From assembly GCA_965220105.1 (NCBI GenBank), contig OZ244811.1, positions 3,968,001-4,032,000 of the forward strand: a DNA stretch of 64,000 nt, written 5' to 3'. The notes beneath the pieces were generated by a model. The model was not told the origin of the DNA. It ran no database searches and saw only the letters and a program-made list of their open reading frames with translations. Shown here one piece after another: positions 39,697 to 47,274 of this stretch. How positions within the stretch are numbered: the stretch's first letter is position 1; every line of letters starts with the position of its first letter. The stretch comes from Bin87 sp965220105 (lineage in GTDB: Bacteria; Chloroflexota; Dehalococcoidia; Lucifugimonadales; UBA3495). Both the position numbers and the translations under genes were made by a program.

Positions 39697-41052
39697 CTAC
39701 CCATTGTCCTGATTCAATTCTTCCGCTTGCCGCCGGCGTTCCATCGCCTCCCTGAACCGTTGGGCGAATTCCTCACGCCGCCGGGCCATCGGCCCTCCGG
39801 CCAGCAAATCCCGGTCCACCAGGTTACGCAACTGCTGCATCCGCTCCTGCCGTTGCTCTTCCGCCTCAGCAGTAGCCTGCGGCCCCTCATCCCTCAGTTG
39901 TCGCAGTTCCCGTGCTGCCGCCGCAGTTGCGTCGTCCGTCGGGTCCTGCACCCCCATCATCGTCCGCAAAATCTCATCCGCCGTCCACCCCACAATATCC
40001 TCAGTGTTGGTGCTGGCAGTAATCACCCCGTTGGCATCCCGGTTGAGCAGGTGGACCTGCCCTGCCTTCAACCCGGCCACTACAAACGGAGAGTGCGTAG
40101 TGGCGAAGATCTGCAGGCCGCGGAAGTGCTCTAACAGTGCTGGTATTACCCTCCGTTGCCAGGTGGGGTGCAGATGGTTCTCGATTTCGTCGATCAAGAG
40201 GATGGCGGGCTGGTTTTGCCAGCCTTCTTCAAATTGGTAATGGTATACCATCTTCAAGGCTAGGAACCGTATCCACAGAAGTGATGACTGGATCCCAGAA
40301 CTCATCATTTCGATGTCGAGTTGCCCGTTCGAATGGGTCTGGATGGATGCCGCCGGTCGTATTTCGGATGCCCTTTGGAAGATGCCAATTCGCGGGCTTT
40401 GTGAGACTGAGTTGGCAGCTGTCTGGCCTGCAACCACTTCTGTGCAGATTGCTTGGGCGCACTGGTAGCTAGTGTTGATGGCGGTTTGGAGATTCCACTC
40501 GGCGAGGTTCCAGTGGCTCCAGTTACCCATGGCGCGGTTTGCCTCTATGGTTTGGCGTAATCCCATTTTCCCGCCCCTATTTTCTGCCTCTCTCATAAGC
40601 AGCCGTAGGGCCGGTTCTATTGCATTCGCATCGAAGATGTTGTTTTCGTAGCAATGGCTGAATATGTCTTCCAACGGCACCTCGTCGTATTTGCGTGGTA
40701 GGGCAGTGGGTTTCTCTGGGGTTAGAGGCAAGCTCAGTCGGGTGGCTCCAATGTGCATAAAGGGAACGGCAAGCCAGTTGGCATACGTTTCGTCTGTGCT
40801 TTGCCGTGTGGGCCAATCATCGCTGAGTTTGAACCAGAATTGCCATCCGGCATGTTGGTAGCCAAGCGCGCCTGGGTCATCGTGGGGCGGGCGGCTGAGC
40901 ATCCTTACGATGCTTGTTTTCCCGGTTGCGTTCGGGCCGATGAAAAGGTTCACGCGTTCATGGAACTTGAACTCGACCGGCTCCCTGAAAGGCGGCCCGC
41001 CGTCTATCTTCATCTCAGCAATATGCACCGTCGCCACCTCCGTTCCAAACAT
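39697..41052 (-). CDS. SMC/OLD-like AAA ATPase, PtuA-like (Septu-type defence)
   Basis: This 451-residue ABC-type ATPase has Walker A GPNATGKTS (39-47), a signature-like MMSSGIQSS (249-257), Walker B ILLIDE (284-289) and TTHSPFVV (H-loop, 318-325). The C-terminus (375-450) is charged and likely coiled coil. In Septu, such an ATPase (PtuA) forms a complex with the HNH nuclease PtuB and controls it in response to phage. The stop codon is 2 bases before the nuclease ATG. Both the ATG at 41052 (GGAGG 12 bases upstream) and a GTG at 41028 (GGAGG 8 bases upstream) are possible starts; the GTG leaves a more typical short N-terminus. It lies 25 bases after the DUF362 gene. Confidence 0.8.
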   Translation of the reverse strand: MFGTEVATVHIAEMKIDGGPPFREPVEFKFHERVNLFIGPNATGKTSIVRMLSRPPHDDPGALGYQHAGWQFWFKLSDDWPTRQSTDETYANWLAVPFMHIGATRLSLPLTPEKPTALPRKYDEVPLEDIFSHCYENNIFDANAIEPALRLLMREAENRGGKMGLRQTIEANRAMGNWSHWNLAEWNLQTAINTSYQCAQAICTEVVAGQTAANSVSQSPRIGIFQRASEIRPAASIQTHSNGQLDIEMMSSGIQSSLLWIRFLALKMVYHYQFEEGWQNQPAILLIDEIENHLHPTWQRRVIPALLEHFRGLQIFATTHSPFVVAGLKAGQVHLLNRDANGVITASTNTEDIVGWTADEILRTMMGVQDPTDDATAAAARELRQLRDEGPQATAEAEEQRQERMQQLRNLVDRDLLAGGPMARRREEFAQRFREAMERRRQAEELNQDNG

Positions 41053-41077
41053 ACTATGCCAACACCTCCCCGTTTCC

Positions 41078-42217
41078 CTAATACCCCAGCCAAAGCCGGC
41101 CCCACTCCGTCTTTAGCGCTTTCCTAATCCTGCGCTTGCCTATTGTGTTTAGCCAGTAACCGTTGTGGTATAGGTTGCTTGCCGCGTAGGCCCACGCCGC
41201 AATCGGCGACCGCAGCAGCGCGTTTTCCAGGGGTTTCAGGGGGCCCCAGTAGATTAGTTTTTGGCCTCTACTGGCGAAGGTGTTTTCGGTGCCGGAGAAG
41301 TTCCAGTTGACCCGGGAGATGTCCGGCTCGTCACCGACGACCTCTATGTGTCGCAGGTCTCCGATGCCCAGGCCGCGCTCGTGGGCCAGGCGGATGAAGT
41401 CTATGCTAAGCGGGTCGAAGCCCATCATGGAGGCGACCACGGCGTCGACGGCCACCTGGTCGGCGCCGGCGACGATGCGATTCTTGATGTGCCAGCGCAT
41501 GGCGCGGGGACCGGGCCCGTCGCCAGCGAAGGTGCCGTCGGTGACGGCGAAGATGCCCGGGTGAATCTCCTGCTGGATGGCCAGCAGGTCGACCAGCGTC
41601 TCGTGGATTACCGAGTGGGTCCAGTGGCGCTTGCGGTGCAGCAGACCGCCGAAAGCGTTCTTCATGGCGCCGGTCATGGTGGTGAAGACGTGGGTCTTCA
41701 TGGTGGGCAGGTGGACGATGTTCTTGCCGGCGAAAATCTGCGGAATCTCGATGCCCTCCGGGTAGATATCGTCCAGCGCCAGCATTTTGGCCCTGGGCTC
41801 GTAGCGCACCCACGGCTCCGGCGGCGTGTCCAGGTGGACGGTACGCAGGTTGTACTTGTCCTGGACGGGCTTGTGGCGGTTGTTGACCTCCCCCTCGAAG
41901 GAATCGACGACGACGGTGCCGTTATGAGCGGCGATGAGGTCGGAATGGCCCATGTTGTGCAGGGCGCAGACGACGCCCTCCAGTTGCCAGGGCGCGGTGG
42001 AGCAACCGGGATACCAGTGCTGCCAGGAGATGTTGATCTTCAGCAGCGTTTCCAGGTCGGTGGACAGCACCTGCTCGGCGCCGGCCAGCCGCATGGCGCG
42101 CTCCACATCGGCCAGCACCGTCTCCGGCGTGGTCGCCACAACGGACACCACCGGCGTCTTTACTGGCGGGTCGGTGGGGGTTCGACCGGCGGCATCCGGT
42201 TGTACAATGGTGGTCAT
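41078..42217 (-). CDS. DUF362-family protein
   Basis: This 379-residue protein has the DUF362 core: INISWQHWYPGCSTAPWQLEGVV near 68, AHNG, IPQIFAGKNIVHLPTMKTHVFTTMTGAMKNAFGG (about 160-193) and GADQVAVDAVVASMMGFDP. DUF362 proteins include iron-sulfur and poorly understood enzymes; no ferredoxin-type CxxC cluster is seen here. The ATG at 42217 has AAAGGA 10 bases upstream. It is followed by the Septu-like pair on the same strand but is not an expected part of that system. The LLM gene lies upstream on the same strand. Confidence 0.8.
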   Translation of the reverse strand: MTTIVQPDAAGRTPTDPPVKTPVVSVVATTPETVLADVERAMRLAGAEQVLSTDLETLLKINISWQHWYPGCSTAPWQLEGVVCALHNMGHSDLIAAHNGTVVVDSFEGEVNNRHKPVQDKYNLRTVHLDTPPEPWVRYEPRAKMLALDDIYPEGIEIPQIFAGKNIVHLPTMKTHVFTTMTGAMKNAFGGLLHRKRHWTHSVIHETLVDLLAIQQEIHPGIFAVTDGTFAGDGPGPRAMRWHIKNRIVAGADQVAVDAVVASMMGFDPLSIDFIRLAHERGLGIGDLRHIEVVGDEPDISRVNWNFSGTENTFASRGQKLIYWGPLKPLENALLRSPIAAWAYAASNLYHNGYWLNTIGKRRIRKALKTEWGRLWLGY

Positions 42218-42313
42218 CAATAAAGGTCCTTTACCAATATGTATGCACAGGATGAGCAGGGGTTTCGCTGATTAAATCTTATCATCCGGTCTATGATGTC
42301 GATCCATGTTCGA

Positions 42314-43453
42314 TTATTTCGCCGCTTCTTTGGCGCGGAAATGCGGTATCACATATTCCCCGAACAACTTGATGGAGTTCAGGACCTCTTCGTGGGTGGC
42401 GTAGCCGGCCTGGAAGATGGGCATGATTTCGTCCACGCCCATAGACTCGAACTCTTCAATCACCCGGATGCAGGCGTCGGGATCGCCGACGCAGTAGCCG
42501 CCGCCGGCCAACAGCTCCTCGGGCGATGGCGGTTGCTGCTGCTGGGGGTCTTCCGACCGCGGTCCGGAGTCAGGGCCGCCGCCGCGCACCGCGCCGCCCT
42601 GCACGTAGAACTGGTACTCCTCGGGTACGGCATCCCGGTCGACGCCGGCCCACTCCAGCACGAAACGCTGGCGGCTCTGCTCCAGGTACCAGGCGGCGAC
42701 CTCGGCCCCCTTCTGGCGAGCACGGGCGTCGTCCTCGTCGCAGAACCCGATGGTTGAGGCCACAACCTGACGGTTGGTGAACCGTCCCACGGGCGTGGCT
42801 TGCTCGATGGCCTCGTAGTACGCGTTGACCAGTCCGCGGGTCTTGTCGGTGCCGCCCAGGGTGTTGACGAGACAACCGACGCCCAACTGCCCGGCCAGGC
42901 GGAAGGTGTCCTCCTGGGTGCAGGCCATCCACAGCGGCGGGTGGGGTTGCTGCAACGGGCGGGGAACAACCTCGCGAGGGGGGATGGTCCAGTTCTCTCC
43001 GTCGTGGCTGAAGACGTCGTCGCACCACATGCGGGGCAGGCATTCCAGCGTTTCCACCATCATGCTCTGGGTCTGCGCCACGTCGGTACCGAAGGGAGTG
43101 AGCTGGTAGGGTCCCTTGGTGCGGCCCACGCCCACGTCCACGCGCCCGTCGCTGAGGATGTCCAGGGTGGCGGCGCGGGCCGCTACGTGGAGGGGATGAT
43201 GCACGGGCGCCAGCGCCACGCCGAACCCCAGACGCATCTTCTTCGTGTGCTGGGCCATCACGGCCAGGGTTACCTCGGGAGCGGACGAATGGGCGAACTC
43301 GGTGAGGAAATGGTGCTCTACCAGCCAAACGCGCTCGAAGCCCATCTCCTCGGCGTACTGCACCTGTCGCACCGCGTTCCAGAGGGTGTCGTACTCGGCG
43401 GTGTCGGTCCAGGGGCGGGGCATCTGCAGTTCATAAAACATGCCGAATTTCAT
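42314..43453 (-). CDS. Luciferase-like (LLM class) flavin-dependent oxidoreductase
   Basis: This 379-residue LLM TIM barrel starts MKFGMFYELQMPRPW. It has ERVWLVEHHFLTEFAHSSAPEV, LGFGVALAPVHHPLHVAARAATLDILSDGRVDVGVGR and QQPHPPLWMACTQEDTFRLAG. An inserted Gln/Pro-rich stretch (PQQQQPP, about 300) is unusual for the family and likely a surface loop. Flavin or F420 use cannot be decided. It lies between DUF362 and an SDR gene, all minus strand, and is unlike the other two LLM genes here at its N-terminus. Confidence 0.9.
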   Translation of the reverse strand: MKFGMFYELQMPRPWTDTAEYDTLWNAVRQVQYAEEMGFERVWLVEHHFLTEFAHSSAPEVTLAVMAQHTKKMRLGFGVALAPVHHPLHVAARAATLDILSDGRVDVGVGRTKGPYQLTPFGTDVAQTQSMMVETLECLPRMWCDDVFSHDGENWTIPPREVVPRPLQQPHPPLWMACTQEDTFRLAGQLGVGCLVNTLGGTDKTRGLVNAYYEAIEQATPVGRFTNRQVVASTIGFCDEDDARARQKGAEVAAWYLEQSRQRFVLEWAGVDRDAVPEEYQFYVQGGAVRGGGPDSGPRSEDPQQQQPPSPEELLAGGGYCVGDPDACIRVIEEFESMGVDEIMPIFQAGYATHEEVLNSIKLFGEYVIPHFRAKEAAK

Positions 43454-43521
43454 GGCTCAACGTCTCCAGGGTTTGTTGCCGACCTCGGCATGAATATCAA
43501 TGCACGAGGTCGGTGTTGTCG

Positions 43522-44304
43522 TCAGATAGCAGTCCAGCCACCGTCGACGATCAGCAGGTGGCCAGTGGTGGCGCCGGCCGAGTCGCTGGCGAGGTAGATG
43601 GCCGCGCCCACCAGTTCTTCGGCTGCCATGCGCCGGCCCAGGGGCATCCGCAGGGCCAGGTCGGCCTGGATGGAATCGTCATCGCGGGTGTCGGCCTCCA
43701 GCAGGCCGGGTGTGGTGGTGGGGCCCGGCCCGATGGCGTTGACGGTGATGCCGTGCTCGGCCCACTCCAGCGCCAGCACCCGGGTCAGGTTGGCCAGACC
43801 GCCCTTGCTGGCGCAGTAGGCGGCCCGGTGGGGCGCGCCCACCAGGGCCAGCTGGGAAGATATGCTGATTATGCGTCCAAATCCGTTTGGGATCATGGCC
43901 CGGGCGGCGGCCTGGGCGCAGAAGAAGGCGCCCTTGAGGTTGGTGTCGAGGACGGCGTCCCAGTCTTCCTCGGTAACTTCCAGGGCGGGGGCGCGGCGTC
44001 GAATGCCGGCGTTGTTGACCAGGATGTCGAGCCGCCCCAGGTCGGCGGCGGCCCGCCGGACCGTGGCGTCGATGGCCGCCACCGACTGTACGTCCATATC
44101 GTATTTAAGGGCGGCGACGCCTTCCGCCCTGATGCGGGCGGCGGTCTGGGCCACGCCGGCCCGGGCGGTGTCGGTGGGCAGGTCGCTGACGGCGACGTCG
44201 GCGCCGGCCTGAGCGAGGCCAAGGGCCAGGGCAGCCCCGATTCCGCGGGCGGCTCCGGTTACCAGCGCCTTGCGACCGGTGAGGTCGAGTCCGGGATAGG
44301 GCAT
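43522..44304 (-). CDS. Short-chain dehydrogenase/reductase
   Basis: This 260-residue classical SDR has TGAARGIG (Rossmann TGxxxGxG, about residues 15-22), NNAG, the active-site Ser in SISSQLAL, and YxxxK as YCASK. The ending GHLLIVDGGWTAI is typical. It reduces or oxidises an unidentified carbonyl or alcohol with NAD(P). The ATG at 44304 is preceded by AGGAAGG about 12 bases upstream. The start overlaps the region upstream of dctP on the opposite strand. Confidence 0.92.
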   Translation of the reverse strand: MPYPGLDLTGRKALVTGAARGIGAALALGLAQAGADVAVSDLPTDTARAGVAQTAARIRAEGVAALKYDMDVQSVAAIDATVRRAAADLGRLDILVNNAGIRRRAPALEVTEEDWDAVLDTNLKGAFFCAQAAARAMIPNGFGRIISISSQLALVGAPHRAAYCASKGGLANLTRVLALEWAEHGITVNAIGPGPTTTPGLLEADTRDDDSIQADLALRMPLGRRMAAEELVGAAIYLASDSAGATTGHLLIVDGGWTAI

Positions 44305-44548
44305 GATGGCGCGCGCCTTCCTATGCGGGGATGAATGCCGGGGTTTGCGCCGCATTATACAGGGTCACCGCGTCCGATCTTCCAAGGTGAATCGTCAAAG
44401 TGTCTATACAGCGTATCCCAAATTATTGAAACTGCCGGCAGGCGCTGTTAGATTACGAAGTCAATCGACGGCGGTGAGGGTGGCGGTTACCGTTTTGGTC
44501 ATTTGCCACGTGCCGCCGCCTAAATTTCCCAGCCCGATGGAGACTACT

Positions 44549-45748
44549 ATGTCCAGATTGAGAAGTTTGCCTGTCTACTGGCGATCCGGCGCGGTCGTTG
44601 GCGCCGTTGCCCTGCTGATGCTGGCCCTGGCGGCCTGCGGCGGCCCGGCTGCACCGGCCCCCACGACCCAGGCGACGGCGGCGCCGGCCGATACTACGGC
44701 GTCGGCTGATACTACGGCGTCGGCTGATACTACGGCGTCGACCGATACTATGGCGGCAGCCATGCAGGAGCCCATCACGCTCCAGGTGGTTTGCATCAAC
44801 CGGACGCTGGGGCCCTGCGAGCTGATTCGCGACTTTTACGCTCCGAAGGTCGGCGAGCGGACCGGCGGTTCGGTCACCGTTGAAATTTCTTCTTACCCCG
44901 AGTTGGGTCTCGCCGGGCCGGACACCATCCGGCTGGTCAACGACCTCACGCTGGAGTTTGCGGAAATCTACTCCGGTTACGTTGGCGGCGACCTGCCGAT
45001 TATCGACGTGGGCAACCTGTGGGGTCTATCCCCCAGCAACGAAGCCCACCTGGCCCTGACCGACGCCATCGAGGATGACATGATCCGCATCCTCAGAGAG
45101 GCCACCGGCGGGGAACCTGTTTTCCGTAACTACTACCCCAACCAATACGTTTTCAGCAGTGTTCCACTGGAAGACCTGGACGCTTATGAGGGCAAGAATA
45201 TCCGGCAGCACAGCACCATCCTGGGTGACTTGCTGGCCGGTTTGGGAGCTGCAGGGCAGTTCGTCGCCTTCGCCGATGTGTACACCTCCCTCGAGCGCGG
45301 GATACTGGACGCGGGCATCACGGGAGGCACGCCGGGCTACGGCCAGCGGTGGTACGAGGTAACCGATTACCTCTACGGCCCCATCGTGGGATCCATTGGG
45401 GTTACTTACGTTACCGTGAACGGCGAAAAATGGGACGCGCTGACGCCGGAGAATCAAGCGATCCTCAAAGAAATCGGTCAGGAGTACGAAGCCGAAAACC
45501 TGCGTCTGCTTTTAGAGGATTGGGATCCGGCAGGAATCACGCTCAATGTCGGAGAAGGGATGGCTTACAGCGACTTCCCCGACGACGTGAAGACGCGGAT
45601 GCGCGCCACGGCGCTGGATCTCATCATTCCCAACTGGGTGGAGCGCGCCGGCGGCGCTGACTCCGAGGGTGTGCGAATCTTCAACGAGAAGGTTGGCCCC
45701 ATCGTGGGCGTGACGATCAATCCCGACGGTTCGGCCAGCGAGAACTAA
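44549..45748 (+). CDS. dctP: TRAP transporter substrate-binding lipoprotein (DctP type)
   Basis: This 399-residue extracytoplasmic receptor has a signal peptide with hydrophobic stretch 15-29 and a lipobox LAAC, so Cys30 is the lipidated residue (substrate for LspA). A low-complexity linker of tandem ADTTAS repeats (about 48-66) follows. The DctP-family domain includes ILRE, GEKWDALTPENQAILKEIG and YPELGLAGPDTI. GGAG 6 bases upstream supports ATG 44549; ATG 44537 is also possible. It is followed by a strong terminator, so its transcription is separate from or exceeds that of dctQM at 46503. Substrate (dicarboxylate or other organic acid) unknown. Confidence 0.9.
   Translation: MSRLRSLPVYWRSGAVVGAVALLMLALAACGGPAAPAPTTQATAAPADTTASADTTASADTTASTDTMAAAMQEPITLQVVCINRTLGPCELIRDFYAPKVGERTGGSVTVEISSYPELGLAGPDTIRLVNDLTLEFAEIYSGYVGGDLPIIDVGNLWGLSPSNEAHLALTDAIEDDMIRILREATGGEPVFRNYYPNQYVFSSVPLEDLDAYEGKNIRQHSTILGDLLAGLGAAGQFVAFADVYTSLERGILDAGITGGTPGYGQRWYEVTDYLYGPIVGSIGVTYVTVNGEKWDALTPENQAILKEIGQEYEAENLRLLLEDWDPAGITLNVGEGMAYSDFPDDVKTRMRATALDLIIPNWVERAGGADSEGVRIFNEKVGPIVGVTINPDGSASEN
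44690..44755. repeat. 18-bp tandem repeat in the dctP linker
   Basis: Three and a half copies of GATACTACGGCGTCGGCT (44690-44707, 44708-44725, 44726-44743, partial from 44744) encode the ASADTT linker. Such in-frame repeats can change length without shifting the frame. Confidence 0.85.
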
Positions 45749-45784
45749 CCCATTTTTTGCCGAAGCCGAGCTCAGAAAATCCGA

Positions 45785-45815
45785 CGGGGCGGCGAAAGCC
45801 GCCCCGTTGTTTGTT
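45785..45815 (+). terminator. Rho-independent terminator after dctP
   Basis: A 9-bp perfect stem (CGGGGCGGC at 45785-45793 with GCCGCCCCG at 45798-45806) has a GAAA tetraloop and is followed by TTGTTTGTT. It lies about 40 bases after the dctP stop. Confidence 0.85.
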
Positions 45816-45956
45816 GACATGCGACAATCGTTGCAAATGGACTTGCCGCCGGTTTGCCAATCTCTCAGTGGCAACAATATCACCAACTACTCCGGAGGAA
45901 TTACCCTACGGCGCCTGGTTTTCGAATCCGACCGTTTTCACAATTGAAGACTGTTC

Positions 45957-46125
45957 CTCACGCGTGCCCACTTTAATCTGTCATTGCGAGGAGCACCCGC
46001 TCATCCCGAGCTCGCCGAGGGACGTGGCAAACTCGATGAGGTTGAACACGCGTCGGCGAACCGCCGTTGCTACGACGACGAGATTGCCACGCTACGCTCG
46101 CAATGACAAAGTGGGTACGCACGAG
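45957..46125. repeat. MITE-like palindromic element, copy 3 (opposite orientation)
   Basis: The element runs from CTCACGCGTGCCC (45957) to GGGTACGCACGAG (46125). Read on the minus strand it is the same as copies 1 and 2, and it carries the long variant of the inner segment. Flanks AAGACTGTTC (45947-45956) and AAGATTGCTC (46126-46135) look like a diverged target duplication of 9-10 bp. Confidence 0.8.
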
Positions 46126-46207
46126 AAGATTGCTCCAATTGACAGCGTTTCAACGTTGCCATAGACAGTGGAGAGTATTGGCGTGGTGGGTTCGCCCTCA
46201 CCCCCGG

Positions 46208-46230
46208 CCCCTCTCCCGGAGGGAGAGGGG
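46208..46230. repeat. 10-bp perfect GC-rich hairpin
   Basis: CCCCTCTCCC and GGGAGAGGGG are separated by GGA. It is a repeat-like palindrome of a kind common in intergenic DNA; there is no U-tract, so it is not a clear terminator. Confidence 0.7.
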
Positions 46231-46252
46231 AGCGTGGGCAGCTTGCGCTGCT

Positions 46253-46366
46253 GTAACTGTTTAGACTTGAGGGGATCTGCAGGCTATCCGGCCTCTTGTG
46301 GAGGGGTAGCCAAGCACGGATTTTCCTCTGCAAATCCATTCCGTCCCCTCAAACGTGAACAGTTAC
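46253..46366. repeat. Second palindromic element
   Basis: GTAACTGTTTAGACTTGAGG at 46253 faces CCTCAAACGTGAACAGTTAC, which ends at 46366. Arms of about 23 bases with four mismatches enclose roughly 68 bases. It resembles a short MITE or a foldback RNA, is unrelated to the other element, and occurs once in this window. Confidence 0.6.
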
Positions 46367-46502
46367 GCGCTGCTCGCGCCGGTTGACATCCACTTGCCCG
46401 GCCAATAGACCGCTAGATTGCGCGAATTGGACGAGGGGCCCGGAGGCGATACTCTGCCCCGTCTGATACACTCTCTAGGAACTCCGTGACGGGAGGTCTC
46501 AG

Positions 46503-47174
46503 TTGACCACGCAAGCCGACTCGCCCAAGGCGACGGTTACGTTGACCCGAGCGGTCAACAGGTTCGACTCCGGGCTGGACTACGTTTATAAGGCGTTCGG
46601 ATACATTTGCGGCACGTTGTTGTTGCTGCTGGGATTGTACATAACGTATCAGGTGATCGTTCGTAAGATAGGCGGCCCGGCGCTGGGCAACCAGGAACTG
46701 GTGGGGGGTTACATCCTGGCCTTCGCCGGTACCTGGGCATTCTCCTACTCCCTTCGCACGGGATCCCACGTCCGCATCGACGTGCTGCTGCCGCTCTTCG
46801 CCCGCATCCATCCCTATATGCGCTCCGCCGCCGACTGGTTGGCGTTGGGGTCGGTGGGTTTTTTCGGATTGATTACCTGCATCAAAACCTGGGAAGAAGT
46901 GGCGGAGTCGCGGTGTATCCGGACCAATGAGCTCGGCGAGTGCGAGCCGGCGTTGGCGAATACCTACCTGATTGGTAACTTCCTGCCCGAGTTGTGGATG
47001 TTCCAGATGATTGTCGCCATCGGATTTACCATGCTCGCCTTCACTTCATTCCAGTGGATGCTCAGCATGATTGTGCGCGGATTGCTCGAAATCTGGCACA
47101 AGAGCGCCGGTGGTGACCCTGCGGAACTGGTGGCGGAACAAGAGGTCGTCCAGGAAGCTGCTTCCGGCGTGTAA
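46503..47174 (+). CDS. dctQ: TRAP transporter small permease (DctQ type)
   Basis: This 223-residue membrane protein has four hydrophobic segments (about 36-58, 70-86, 113-130, 160-185), the 4TM DctQ layout. NQELVGGYILAFAGTWAFSYSLRTGSHVRIDVL is the family motif region. It pairs with DctM to form the membrane part of the transporter. The start is TTG at 46503 with GGGAGG at about 46492-46497. dctM follows after 100 bases. An insert near 140-155 (CIRTNELGECEP) with two Cys is unusual. Confidence 0.9.
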   Translation: MTTQADSPKATVTLTRAVNRFDSGLDYVYKAFGYICGTLLLLLGLYITYQVIVRKIGGPALGNQELVGGYILAFAGTWAFSYSLRTGSHVRIDVLLPLFARIHPYMRSAADWLALGSVGFFGLITCIKTWEEVAESRCIRTNELGECEPALANTYLIGNFLPELWMFQMIVAIGFTMLAFTSFQWMLSMIVRGLLEIWHKSAGGDPAELVAEQEVVQEAASGV

Positions 47175-47274
47175 CGACCGCGGCCCCGACGAAACCGTAC
47201 CCGGTCTTTCATCCAATCGGAACCGCCCCCACCAACCCTTGACGAACTAGCGCAGCGCGGAGGTCGCAACCAAC

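Larger units (their letters stand above)
45749..46502. other. dctP-dctQ intergenic region
   Basis: These 750 bases hold a terminator, MITE copy 3, a 10-bp GC-rich hairpin and a palindromic element, each described separately. No gene is supported. Open frames across it arise from the repeats. Confidence 0.7.

Noticed and set aside
38879..41052. Retron-associated PtuAB
   Set aside because: No reverse transcriptase or retron ncRNA pattern is visible within the flanking genes.
45757..46164. Plus-strand frame across the MITE
   Set aside because: It is built from repeat arms and shares no protein pattern with genes.
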